From NCBI GenBank assembly GCA_009768925.2, contig VHIT02000028.1:596001-660000 (forward strand): 64,000 bases of DNA, in the 5' to 3' direction. This document shows, piece after piece, positions 41,012 through 51,711 of the stretch. The position numbers and the translations under genes were made by a program. The notes under the pieces are model-generated. The model saw nothing but the letters and a program-made list of their open reading frames with translations, had not been told where the DNA came from and did no database searches. Numbering within the stretch: the stretch's first letter is position 1; each line of letters opens with the position of its first letter. This stretch comes from Cryptosporidium bovis (taxonomy: Eukaryota; Apicomplexa; Conoidasida; Eucoccidiorida; Cryptosporidiidae).

Positions 41012-41580
41012 ACTATTATAAAGAAGGCATAAAATGGTGTCTGTAATTCTAGAGATGTTTCATTTAAAGCTTACTTAATACACGAGAAACAAGCGGATAT
41101 CTTAGTCAAAAAAAGACAAAATGAGCGACATAAGCGAGAAGGTCAAAGCATACCTCAACTAATATTGATAATAGTGATGTCAATTAAATGTAGTTAGTGT
41201 GGAAGTCCGTGAAGTAACACCAAACGATAAATCAAAAAAACACATTTTTTTCGGGACTAACACACACCAATCCACCGTAAGATGTACATATTTTCCGACT
41301 CGTTAACACATTGACTTTGTACTGCAGTTCTATCACTTACTATCATATTAATTTCCAGTTCATCCACCTTCCTTCTCCCTGTTGTAATACCCCTCCCCTT
41401 TCGTTCTCCTAATATTGTTATTAGACATTGTTTCAGTAATGATGATACGTGCAACTAGTATTACTACACGCCTGTTCCATTACTCCCACCTTTTGCTCTC
41501 TTATTTTCCTGTATCACATTCCTGCCTCTCCATATTGTAGCTTTATCTCATTTTATTATGTGATAAATAAATGTACGCAA

Positions 41581-41588
41581 TGGCGCCA
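41581..41588. promoter_or_regulatory. E2F-like palindrome TGGCGCCA
   Basis: Same octamer as upstream of the XRCC3-like gene, here about 590 nt upstream of the 42.2 kb gene. Confidence 0.4.
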
Positions 41589-41603
41589 ATTCTTTTCCAT
41601 ATT

Positions 41604-41652
41604 AATTTATATATATAATATGTATATGTATACATATACATATATATAAATT
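41604..41652. repeat. AT-rich palindrome (cruciform candidate)
   Basis: A perfect 20-nt palindrome TGTATATGTATACATATACA (41621-41640) is flanked by complementary AATTTATATATA (41604-41615) and TATATATAAATT (41641-41652), with a 5-nt bulge. Confidence 0.8.
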
Positions 41653-42176
41653 ATCATTTTTATTTTTTCCTATGGAAATACGTAACTTACATGTCTTTTT
41701 CCATGTAACAATTAAGATAATGAAAGTGAAAGAAGATAGTATAAATATATAAGCGTGTAAAATACAGGGGAGAAAAGGGTAGGAAAATACACATTACAGT
41801 TAAATTGAAAAAATAAGGTGAACATTGGCAGTGCATGTTTCATTGATTGAGGGCATTTACTTGGTTAGAGCACACAAAGAAGATCACAAGAAACAGAGAG
41901 AAAAGCAGCAATAAGACGATTGAAAAGAAAATAATCGGATTAAATTGTCCGTAGGTTAAAGGATATTTTAATTCGTACATTATCTATTAGAAAAACAAAA
42001 GCAGTGATTCGCTTCTTTTCAGATTTATCTATCCTCTTAGAATAACTTTGGTCCCAGGAAGCGAGGATATATACAACAATATTTACTATTACCATATGCC
42101 TCTTTTACGCAAGTGGCATTGCAAGGGAATAATATATAAATAGATAATAGGAACTCTAATACAAAAATAGACTGAA

Positions 42177-42647
42177 ATGTCAGAAAATAATAATTCTGCA
42201 CATCAATGTGCCTCTATGGTGGCACCAGCATCAGTAGTACTTTCTCAAAGCGATGCAGCAGCCCCGTCAACATCAATATTAAATTGCTGTTCAGCCTTGC
42301 AAACTACTGACAAAGGCTCTGATCCAGCTTTAAGCATGAGTTCAGCTCCACAAATAGGCAAAATTCGTTTTGCATCAACAGGAACAACAATTGTGACAAG
42401 AAATGGTGTAATATCATTCGATGAATTTTTGAGAAAAGGAGCTCCTGTGGATCAAATGCTTATTCCGCCGTTTCCACAGGTAAATGGTATACCTATGTTT
42501 GAGGACGGAACTCCTGATATTGCAACAATACACTCAACCTGCAACATAGTCAACCTCTCACAAACTAATCAAACAAACACTATTCCACAGTGTGATATTG
42601 GGACAGGCACAAGCACTCCACTTCCGCAAGAAAAAGATAGTCTCTAG
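42177..42647 (+). CDS. small Ser/Thr/Ala-rich orphan protein
   Basis: 156 residues. The head is Ser/Ala-rich and low complexity (1-60). A more ordered middle follows (about 65-115: GKIRFASTGTTIVTRNGVISFDEFLRKGAPVDQM, here read as two motifs, a beta-like GKIRF...TIVTRNGVISFDEFL and PPFPQVNGIPMFEDGTPDIATI). The tail is Thr/Asn/Gln-rich. No signal peptide or membrane segment. Codon composition is less AT-skewed than neighbours, which favours expression. Family not recognised. Confidence 0.7.
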   Translation: MSENNNSAHQCASMVAPASVVLSQSDAAAPSTSILNCCSALQTTDKGSDPALSMSSAPQIGKIRFASTGTTIVTRNGVISFDEFLRKGAPVDQMLIPPFPQVNGIPMFEDGTPDIATIHSTCNIVNLSQTNQTNTIPQCDIGTGTSTPLPQEKDSL

Positions 42648-43100
42648 ATCTAAACAAATATCAAGTATTGTTATAAATTACACAAATATTTGTATAATTC
42701 GTGTTCCTCTAAACAATCTCTTTTAAAAGATGCATTTAAATACTATGCACATCACTTATGCATGCATGCAATATAGTGGATATAGTAGGAAAATACTAGA
42801 AACATAAGGTAGAATTTTATCCTTTTTATCATTACTACTAATATCAATATTGCTCCTCAGAAAAAAGTATCAAGGAAAATAGTTATTGAAATGTGATGTA
42901 TGACAGGCGGTGTAGTACTAGTGTACTTGGATTATAATGTTATTTGTAGATTAAATCAATAGGCGTTAAGTTGGTTTATAGTAGATGATAAATTAGAAAG
43001 TTAAACAGATAAATGAATTTTGTTTATAAATTTTGAAACTCGTATATTTGTGCATGTGCATGTTTTCTTTCTCATTTAAAAGTAGGATGAATAGCATGTT
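42648..43100. other. convergent 3' flanks with TGCATGCATGCA
   Basis: 453 bp between two stop codons. Holds TGCATGCATGCA (42759-42770) and GTGCATGTGCATG (about 43052-43065). No gene. Confidence 0.45.
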
Positions 43101-46100
43101 TTATTGTAGATTAATATCGTTATTGTGGGGGAAGGATCGGGTTGGAGTGGATGCTGACCAGAGAGACAGCCTTTCTTCCCAATCCATGTCTTCCATTTCT
43201 ATTTCCTCTTCAAGTTTACCTTGGATATCTGAAACATCAGTATTTTCATTTTGATGTAAAGTACTCAACAATATCTGATTTAAATCGTCGTTATCCATTT
43301 GTAAAGTCAATTCAAGTTTTTCCGTTATTTTAAATTCATTGTTATTCATAGAAGATAATATATTTTCACATCCTTGGGAAGTATTTAATAAAGAAAGCAG
43401 TTTCTCTTCAACAATCTGTGAGTCATCCATCATTTTAGCTTTAGTATTACTATTATTATCATTATTTTCGGTAGAAATGTCTAAATTTGTATTATGAACA
43501 TTATTATAACTACCAGTCTTCAAGTTTTTCATGTTAAACAGTGATTTCTTTTTGTTGTAAAATGGTATTTTTTTCCCCCTATTTATTTGGTCCTCGAAAA
43601 TTTGGTCTATATACTGAGAAACAAATTGTAATGTATGTGCATTACCCGAATATAATTTATTATTTATCAAATAGACAATACTTTTCCTAGGTACTACCAG
43701 AAATTGATTAAGTGTTTTAATGGAAAAATATGAATTTTTTACTTCAATAGCTGATATATTTGATAAACCATTTAAACTACTAGTCAGTTTTTTTATACTT
43801 CTGTCAACACTAAGAATGTTCTCTCTGGAAAATAATGATGAATAATAGTACTCGTCATGCAACACAATACTTTGAATCCTTTTTAAATAACTTTGAAATA
43901 CCAAATTCAAACTCCAGTAGTTCATGCATTGTGTAAATGTTATGCATGACACACAAAAAGTAAGCGAGTTGGTATAAAGTTGTTGAATATCCCTTAAACT
44001 TAAGAACTTGTACTTTGAAGTAATCTCATCCACTGGAACCCCACAAAACAAGAGTTTGAGTATATTACTTGCATACAGTCTTTGATATCTTACAAGTGTG
44101 TTTATGTCATTTTTCAGCTTAGGCGGCAAGTTACCACTTTTTATTTGACTGGCCAGGAATATAACCTCTAAATCAAATCCTAATTTAACTATTGATTGAC
44201 GTTCCATAGTTCCCATATTCTTAACTATTTCATACAAGTTTTCCCAGTCTATTCTATAATAAGCTTGTAACTGGGGTAAGGGTGGTGAATTCATGATACA
44301 GGATGTTTGTTTGTTTCGTTGATTGCCACCTTCGTCCGTTAAAACCTCTGTACCTTCCAATACCTTATTTGGAATTGGAGTTACTTGAAATGCCATATAG
44401 GTTAAGTCATCAGGCAATGTGTTCAACATATTCTCACACATTTCTTTGTTTAAATCATAACCTGTTGATGGAGATAATCCCGAGGCAACTATAGACCTAC
44501 CCAAATTTGTGCATAAATGATCTAATATATAATCCTCGCCTACTAGCATGTATACATAATTTTTCCCTCCTCCAACCCAATTTCTTTGCACTACCATTCC
44601 ATTATTAATCAGGTATTCCAGCGCATTTTTAAGTAAACCATTTGAATCTTTTATATCTTTATTTGTACTAAAGTTGCGGTTTTGAAACCTTTTTTGATGA
44701 TGCATTAATGTACTATCTATTATCAGGTTTAGAATCGATCTTTTACCAGCACTTACTTCACCCTCACGAGCATATCTTATGCAATCCGCATTCTCCCTTA
44801 TAACTGCCAATATTTCCAATATGAGACGCGTTAAACCATTTATATTGGTATAAAATGTACTTTTTAAGGGAGACATATCTGAAATTAATAATTCAATTGC
44901 AGTTCTTATTTGTTCACTATCCCTTATATTTATGTCTGCATGACATTTATTTTCTGTATTACCATTAACTAGTATAAAGCTTTCGCCATATGGACTTTTT
45001 TGTCCAACTCTTCCTGCTCTTCCTGACATTTGTTTATAGTCAACACATGTTAAAAATGTCTTTCCTATATTTATTCCTCTAAATATCACTCTTTTTGAGG
45101 GTAAATTAACACCAGCAGCTAATGTTGAAGTGGCTGTCAACAAAGATAATATACCATTGCGATACCCCTTTTCAACTATTTTTCTTTCTGTATTTGAAAG
45201 TCCCGAATGATGATACCCTATTCCACACTTAATACATTCAAGTAAATTCTCATTATATTTACTTTTTTTATTACTATCTGAGCTTGAACTAATTATTTCT
45301 TCCACCAATTTCATTCTCATTTTATCTATTTGTTTTACTTTAGTTTCAATTTCCCTGTTATATGCAATGGCTTTATTCTCCATTTCTTCCAAATTTATAC
45401 CTTCATAAAACGATTTTTTCAAGCATCTGGCATAAAATAGTGCAGTTGTTTCAACAGAATATTTTGTTGGACAAAAAACCAATACACTTTCACCTCTTTT
45501 AAGTGAGTCCCAACCCAAAATTAATAGATCTTTCATATTTACCTGGGGATATTTCCATTTACTTAGTCCTATATTTTCTTCGTTAAACTCTTTACTATCA
45601 TATTTTAAATATAATTCGTTTATTTTCCATTTACTAATAATTCCCAACTTATCGTCACTGCTTCCATCAAGAGCACTTGTTTCTAACTTTTCAGCCACAC
45701 ACTGATTGTCATCTTCTCCATAGTAATTTTCGCTATTATTTTCTGGCTTTAGATATGATCTACCATTTAAAACTATATGCTCTTTCAAAGGCACGGGCCT
45801 ATAATTACTTTGGTACACAACTGCATCTAACCAATTTCCTATATCTATCAGATTAGGTAATGTTGCACTCATACCTATTATTTGAATAGAGTTCTTATCA
45901 TTTTTTTCAAATAATCCACTTAACAGTCTTATCTTAGTTAACATTACCTCCAATATATATCCTCTTTGGTCATCACCCAGTAAATGCAATTCGTCAACTA
46001 CTATGACACTAAGTCTTTTAAATAAATCTCCATGTTCAATGTAGTAATTTATGATTGAATTAGCCTTTTCTATGGTAGCCACTCCTATATCATAAGTTTC

Positions 46101-46694
46101 AAATAAGGGACTTTTACTACCATGATGAAATTCACTTACTTTTAGACCGCATATATCCCCACCAACCTTGTAATATGAATCCCTTTTTTCTGATACTAAA
46201 GACACAAATGGGAATACAACTAATGCTCCTCTTCCAGTTTCTAATACCCTTTTGTACATTAAAAGTTCGCTAACTAGGGTTTTTCCACCACTTGTAGGTG
46301 CTGAATACACCAAGTTTTTTCCATTCAACACACCTGGTCTAGTTATACACTCATACTGCCATTCATACAAACTCTCAAGTCCTTTACTACAATAATATTT
46401 CACTAATCTAATGTCCAAACCTATATTGTGTATTGAATTTCCGCTTATTTCATCCACCATAAATACATCGTTTCCATCGTACAATTCAATATTTTCTAAT
46501 TCAAACTCGTCATTATCTAATTTGTTCATTATTTGTTCATTATTCTCTATCTCACCCATTAAATTTATATCCAATTCATAGTCATTTGAGTCATTCATTA
46601 CCTCATATTCAGTTATATCATTTGTATACATGTCTAGCTCCAGTTTCAAAGACAAATCCAAATCACTCATTTCTACATCGTTTGTATTATTCAT
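43101..46694 (-). CDS. HELQ/POLQ-type superfamily 2 DNA helicase
   Basis: 1197 residues. An acidic N terminus (1-90) precedes LYEWQYECI (about 110) and Walker A APTSGGKT (132-139). VFPFVSLVSEKRD, then IATIEKAN-type GVATIEKANS, DELH (235-238) and SATLPNL (about 277) follow. The C lobe has YHHSGLS, TATSTLAAGVNLPSKRVIF and motif VI QMSGRAGRVGQ (about 550-590). This order and the SAPTSGGKT/DELHLLGD wording match HELQ and the helicase half of DNA polymerase theta, which unwind DNA in crosslink and break repair. Only helicase, winged-helix and helical domains fit; no family A polymerase motifs are present, so HELQ is preferred. Asn-rich linker near 1080. Confidence 0.88.
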   Translation of the reverse strand: MNNTNDVEMSDLDLSLKLELDMYTNDITEYEVMNDSNDYELDINLMGEIENNEQIMNKLDNDEFELENIELYDGNDVFMVDEISGNSIHNIGLDIRLVKYYCSKGLESLYEWQYECITRPGVLNGKNLVYSAPTSGGKTLVSELLMYKRVLETGRGALVVFPFVSLVSEKRDSYYKVGGDICGLKVSEFHHGSKSPLFETYDIGVATIEKANSIINYYIEHGDLFKRLSVIVVDELHLLGDDQRGYILEVMLTKIRLLSGLFEKNDKNSIQIIGMSATLPNLIDIGNWLDAVVYQSNYRPVPLKEHIVLNGRSYLKPENNSENYYGEDDNQCVAEKLETSALDGSSDDKLGIISKWKINELYLKYDSKEFNEENIGLSKWKYPQVNMKDLLILGWDSLKRGESVLVFCPTKYSVETTALFYARCLKKSFYEGINLEEMENKAIAYNREIETKVKQIDKMRMKLVEEIISSSSDSNKKSKYNENLLECIKCGIGYHHSGLSNTERKIVEKGYRNGILSLLTATSTLAAGVNLPSKRVIFRGINIGKTFLTCVDYKQMSGRAGRVGQKSPYGESFILVNGNTENKCHADINIRDSEQIRTAIELLISDMSPLKSTFYTNINGLTRLILEILAVIRENADCIRYAREGEVSAGKRSILNLIIDSTLMHHQKRFQNRNFSTNKDIKDSNGLLKNALEYLINNGMVVQRNWVGGGKNYVYMLVGEDYILDHLCTNLGRSIVASGLSPSTGYDLNKEMCENMLNTLPDDLTYMAFQVTPIPNKVLEGTEVLTDEGGNQRNKQTSCIMNSPPLPQLQAYYRIDWENLYEIVKNMGTMERQSIVKLGFDLEVIFLASQIKSGNLPPKLKNDINTLVRYQRLYASNILKLLFCGVPVDEITSKYKFLSLRDIQQLYTNSLTFCVSCITFTQCMNYWSLNLVFQSYLKRIQSIVLHDEYYYSSLFSRENILSVDRSIKKLTSSLNGLSNISAIEVKNSYFSIKTLNQFLVVPRKSIVYLINNKLYSGNAHTLQFVSQYIDQIFEDQINRGKKIPFYNKKKSLFNMKNLKTGSYNNVHNTNLDISTENNDNNSNTKAKMMDDSQIVEEKLLSLLNTSQGCENILSSMNNNEFKITEKLELTLQMDNDDLNQILLSTLHQNENTDVSDIQGKLEEEIEMEDMDWEERLSLWSASTPTRSFPHNNDINLQ

Positions 46695-48212
46695 TTTCTC
46701 CCTCCCACATCATTCATTTATAATTAAATTCGCCAAAAAAATCTTGCACCTTTCTTTATTCCTATTAAAGTGATAAACTACATTGTCTTACACTTATATA
46801 TATAATATGTAATATACATGAAATTATATACAAATATTTAGCCTTATAATTAATCAGTCTTGCTTCTCAAAACAATCAAAACCAACTTGTTTTGTATTGT
46901 TTGTTGTTATTTTTATACGTTAATTATGATTTATATAACCATTTGACTAGTAAAAGCTATCACCCGTATAACTCTAGTATTACAGTTACATAAGTTATCA
47001 TCTATATTACGCAAACATTAAAGCATTTTTTCAAATCTTATTGTTTATTTTTTTTCTTTCTACCATTATCTGTATTCCACTTCAATGGATACATGCCAAT
47101 ACTTATTTAACTGCACCGCTAGTTACCTCCACTCTGTAAAATAACAGGATAAAAATTAGCACTGAAATTTTTAAATATATTAAAAAAACAACCCACATTT
47201 CATGCATGTATTTTTTAATAATATTTTATCTCATAACCTAGCAAAGTTCATAGACATATCCCAAATTACAAAGTTCTTAGTTCTGAGAATAGCAAACTAT
47301 ATATTTAAAAAAAACATTGATAAGAAAGAAATTATTGTCTATTATAATGCAAACCATGAAGCGAAAAAATAAAATATATAACACACTACACAATGAATTA
47401 CATTCTGTTCGCTACTGAACACTATTTTCCCTATTAACTTCACATTAATCCAGTGTGAACATCTATCTGTGGCAAACGAGTATAAAATTCATATTACTTC
47501 AGAGTCTTTAATTCCATGCAAATATATGTTATCTCTAACTCAAGCGTCTTTTCACACGGACACATTTATGACTAGTTCAGGAAATAAAATTGAACATTGA
47601 ATTAACTACTTATCACACATACGTCTTGCTTTCAATTCTATTTAACATGGCAAAAAAAACAAACTTTCCCGTGACACTTATATCTAATTAAACTTAAAAG
47701 TAAACAATGTATGCAACACGCAAATTGAAGAAAAATATGCAAATATATTAATGAATAATACATATACTCCTCTTGTACTGCATATTAACTTATTAATCGA
47801 TACTTCCCGCCGAAATATGGTATGGCGCCGTGTTTACCTTGAATGTGCACTTGAATGCGAAAAAGTCAATAAATTAAAAAACATGGAATGTTGCGAGTGT
47901 AAATGAAAATATATATAATTTAAGTATATATATGTACTTATATGTGAATATGGAAAGATATAAGTGTCACCTTTGTTTCTTTCTTTTTGTCTGTACAGGA
48001 TAAAAAAGTAAGGAAAGGTGGAAAGAGGGACTAGTAGAATAAGGGTATATAGTTGCGGTGTACTTATTCAAAAATATAATATCTATGCGCAATAGAACAG
48101 GGAATATTTGTGATGATAATGCAAAAGAAATACGAGCTTTAGTAAACTTGAGAAAGAATAAGGTGAATAAATTTGGTAATTTAGCTTTTGAGTTTTGTGT
48201 ATTGTCAATAAG
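46695..48212. promoter_or_regulatory. 1.5-kb divergent spacer, helicase / TMEM184-like gene
   Basis: AT-rich. TTCCCGCC (47804-47811), a consensus E2F site, and TGGCGCC (47823-47829) lie 11 bp apart, about 390 nt upstream of the TMEM184-like start. No gene or tRNA seen. Confidence 0.45.
47804..47829. promoter_or_regulatory. paired E2F-like sites TTCCCGCC and TGGCGCC
   Basis: Two GC-rich elements close together in AT-rich DNA; function inferred from E2F consensus. Confidence 0.45.
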
Positions 48213-49520
48213 ATGTCATGGAGGTGGTTTATAGCTAGTGCGTCAACTTTACTTACACTAATGATATCAATAGTGAATATATTTCACCAGTATATGAATC
48301 TGATTAATCCAAAAATACAGTTGTGTATATGTAGAATACTAACAATGATACCAGTATATGCAATATTATCGTATTTATCCTGCATAACTGTTGAGTATTC
48401 CGTTCCATTAAGCATAATTAGAGACTGTTACGAAGCATATGTAATGCATTCATTTTTGCAGTTGTTAATTATATATGTTGGGGGTGATTTTGAAGTTGTG
48501 AAGATATTAATCAATTCAAAAAATGCGAGTGGTGAAATATGGCCTCAATATTACTTCAAAAATATTTTATATCATTTTAAAAATAATTCAGTGGATTCCG
48601 AGGGTGAGATTTACAATAACAATGTTAGGAACAAAACTTTATATCATGAAACAAATAATAATTATAATGAAGTAAAACACAAAATGTCAAGATTTTACTC
48701 TTACATTAAACTTGGAGTTCTTCAATTCGTCATTATAAAACCGTTAACTGCGATTGTATCACTATTGCTTGAAAATATTGGATACTATAAACCAGGGACA
48801 TTCTCATATAAAGATGGATTTCTATATATGATAACAATAAACATGATATCAGTATCAGTATCAGTTTATTCTTTGTTTCTACTATACATTTCTCTAGTCA
48901 AAGAACTTTTACCTATTAAACCAGTATTAAAGTTTTTTTGTATAAAATTCATTATTTTCGTTAGTTTTTGGCAATCAATTATATTGTCAATGTTTAACCA
49001 TTCAAATATTTACTCGAATAATGATCCGAAGTATATCATTAAACTTCATAATTGGTTACTTACAATTGAAATGACATTTTGTGCCGTCATATTCGGTATT
49101 GCCTTTCGTGTTGACAAAAGTTTAAATAATAATGTCAATTTAAATAACAAAGATCTTAGTATCAACAGTAGTGACAATCAAAATAGTCCAAACGATTATG
49201 ATGTAGGAAAAAGATACACAGTCAACCATTTTGACAACATTAATACTAACAATAACGAAAATCCTTTTATAAATAACTACGTTAGAAATAAATATTCTAA
49301 AAAAGATTATTCATCACTAACAAAGGATGCTGAAATTACACAAAAAAGAGTTTATTTAAAGAGATACACAAAAAAATTTGTCAGTGGAATAATTAATATT
49401 TTTGACCCACTTGACATTATTAAAGATTCTATTTTCTTATTTAAATCATTAAACAATCCAAGTTACAACTATATAAACGAAAACAGCATGCATTATTTTG
49501 GTGGCGCCATTACCTGCTAG
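48213..49520 (+). CDS. TMEM184 / organic solute transporter alpha-like membrane protein
   Basis: 435 residues from ATG 48213; the frame extends upstream only to a TTG. About seven membrane segments fill residues 1-300. Signature blocks are RILTMIPVYAILSYLSC, RDCYEAYVMHSFLQLLIIYVGGD and LGVLQFVIIKPLTAIVSLLLE, all typical of the DUF300 family (OST-alpha, TMEM184, yeast Hfl1). Hfl1 acts at the vacuole with Atg8; animal relatives are transport or trafficking proteins. The C-terminal 130 residues are soluble, Asn-rich and disordered. TGGCGCCA lies in the final codons (49502-49509). Confidence 0.88.
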   Translation: MSWRWFIASASTLLTLMISIVNIFHQYMNLINPKIQLCICRILTMIPVYAILSYLSCITVEYSVPLSIIRDCYEAYVMHSFLQLLIIYVGGDFEVVKILINSKNASGEIWPQYYFKNILYHFKNNSVDSEGEIYNNNVRNKTLYHETNNNYNEVKHKMSRFYSYIKLGVLQFVIIKPLTAIVSLLLENIGYYKPGTFSYKDGFLYMITINMISVSVSVYSLFLLYISLVKELLPIKPVLKFFCIKFIIFVSFWQSIILSMFNHSNIYSNNDPKYIIKLHNWLLTIEMTFCAVIFGIAFRVDKSLNNNVNLNNKDLSINSSDNQNSPNDYDVGKRYTVNHFDNINTNNNENPFINNYVRNKYSKKDYSSLTKDAEITQKRVYLKRYTKKFVSGIINIFDPLDIIKDSIFLFKSLNNPSYNYINENSMHYFGGAITC

Positions 49521-50033
49521 AATCAACCACTACATATAATGGCAGTTAAATATTCATATTTGTAATATTGAATATAATTTTTGTTTTGTTTATTCACATA
49601 TTCTGTTGTGTTAACTCTCAGATGTTTAATTATATTAATGACATTAAATTCAACAAATCATTGAATGTCTCTTCTATCTCCGGATTTGCTTTGGCTCTAT
49701 TGCTTTCTTAACTCATTTATTTATGTGTATAGATGTGAATTAATGGACACATTTAGTTACACTTGAATCTTTTATTTGAGATTATTTTTCTGCCTCATGT
49801 AAATGTAGCCGAGTAGTGTTCCCGCCCACATGCGCGCTGCATATGTAATATTGTGTAAACCCACACTTGGAAAAGGTGATATGTGAAAGTAAATGATATA
49901 AACCATAAAATTGAATAAATGTGAAAACAGGGTTGAATTTTTATTTTTTTGTTCTATTCTACTCTGCTTTACTTCAACTCAGTCTATCTTGATTTTAAAG
50001 CGCTAATTCGTAAATAAGTTATATGTAGATGAA
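49521..50033. promoter_or_regulatory. spacer upstream of the three-exon gene
   Basis: 513 bp; a GC patch GCCCACATGCGCGC (about 49825-49838) is the only feature noted. Confidence 0.35.
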
Positions 50034-51697
50034 ATGATTTCTGAGCCATTTTCTGAAATATACAGGTAAGTTACAAGTATTTAATTTGGTGTGTTGAAGA
50101 ATGGCTTTTTTTACTCATGATTTGTATAATATCTTTATACAAAATATCGCAAGGAGGATAGCATAATAATGGAAAGAATGTGGAGATTGATAAAATTTGT
50201 GTTTAATCTATTGACTTTTTGCTCTTAATTCGGCTCTGATTTAGAACCGTGCAGGAATGTTGTCCGATTAGAAATCCATTGTTGGACTATTCTGACATAT
50301 TGAGAAGTATTTCAGATATAAACGTAAGTCTATTGAAGAAGGGAGGGAAGACATATTTTACAAATGATTGTAAATCAACGAAACACTATTTGTTTCCCTT
50401 CTTTATTTTTATATACTTGTAATATATGTATATTGTCTATGATCTTTAGGAGAGAAAAAAAAGATGGAAATTGGCTTTTTGTAACTCATTTGAATGTGCG
50501 AATGCATTGACTCATCTATTAGAGAACAATTTAGAAAGTTTACTTAACAATGAGAATAAACTGAGATTAGAGGAGAGTATTATGGAAAAAAAGTTGGAAA
50601 TTACTGAAAAGAAAGAGGAATTAAACGTGAAAATAAAGAATACAGAAGAACAATTGGGTAAAACATTAGAAAATATATTGAATGAAATTAAAAAATTGTC
50701 AATAGAATGTGTTAAATTAGAGGACGAGTTCACAAAGAAGACTTCTAATATTCCAAATATACTGGAAAAAATAGGTAAAGGTGACATTAAACTAGAATCT
50801 GAGTATTTTGGCAAGAAAGTGACGGTTGAGGATATAAAAAATTTACAGGATACAAGGAAAAGACTTTTGGTTGAGTTAGAAGATCTTATGAGTGTTGAAA
50901 ATAAATTAAGGAAAGAGATACAAGAACTTGAGCTTAAGTGGAATAGTTGTCGTCAAATGACTAGGAGACTTGAAAATGAAATATTATTGAAAAAAACTGA
51001 GACAAGCCATCAGGCTATTCAAATAGATGAGCATATAAACCGTCGTTTAAGTATATCAACTGGTCTTACAGAAAATAATTCCGAGTGCGTTAAATCCAAG
51101 GATGGAAATACTGACTCTCAAAAAAGTAATGAACATATAGAAAATAGAAGAAATAGAAGAAATAGTGTAGCAAAGTGGATTGGGAGATTATCGGTTAATA
51201 ATGAAAAGGGCAAAAAGGACGAATTTGATGTTCAATATGATGAGTCAACTACCTCAAGTATAGAAAACAAGGATGAGGAAGTTCAAGGTGAATTGCAAGT
51301 ACTAAATTTGTTGAGTGTAATTAAAGTCGATGAATTAGAAAACATTGAGAATAGTTCAGAACTTAGTTTAAAGATTGATCCATCACCACTGTTGTCCAAA
51401 TTTTTGGATCCCAGTTTTAAGTATGTTAAAGGTATGGAGCCTATTTTTGACAGGAATGAATGTAATAACAGAAAAACTAGTGGCATGTTTAATACTGGCA
51501 GTATAGATTTCAAGATAAAAACTAAAAATCAGTATGATGGAACAAAAACATTCGAAGAAATAAGTGCTGTTAATGAAAATAAATCAATTAATTGCGAGGA
51601 TATTGCCTTGTTTAATATATTTATTGGTGAATTAAAGAGAAATGAAAATATACCTATTTCTTCAATAGGTAAATTGATATGTAGTACACTGAAATAG
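50034..51697 (+). CDS. coiled-coil protein, three exons, unknown function
   Basis: Exon 1 is 50034-50065 (32 nt), exon 2 is 50245-50323 and exon 3 is 50450-51697. Introns of 179 and 126 nt both start GTAAGT and end TTTAG. All junctions are in phase and give MISEPFSEIY, RTVQECCPIRNPLLDY, then ERKKRWKLAFCNSF; total about 452 residues. The central region (about 60-215) is a long coiled coil. A Ser/Arg-rich segment (RRNRRNSVAKWIGRLS) and acidic stretch follow. No family recognised; a cytoskeletal or kinetochore component is possible but unproven. The third exon alone has no in-frame ATG until residue 72 of the model, which supports the upstream exons. It ends 14 bp before the stop of the convergent gene. 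Confidence 0.8.
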
Positions 51698-51711
51698 ACT
51701 ATTAATATTAT

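Larger units (their letters stand above)
40493..42176. other. 1.7-kb region upstream of a small orphan gene
   Basis: Two abutting hairpins (40982-41011), a TGGCGCCA element (41581-41588) and a long AT palindrome (41604-41652) are seen. An 88-codon hydrophobic frame (40693-40959) is not convincing. Confidence 0.45.

Noticed and set aside
42177-42647. Secreted mucin-like protein
   Set aside because: Ser/Thr-rich head but no signal peptide or membrane segment.
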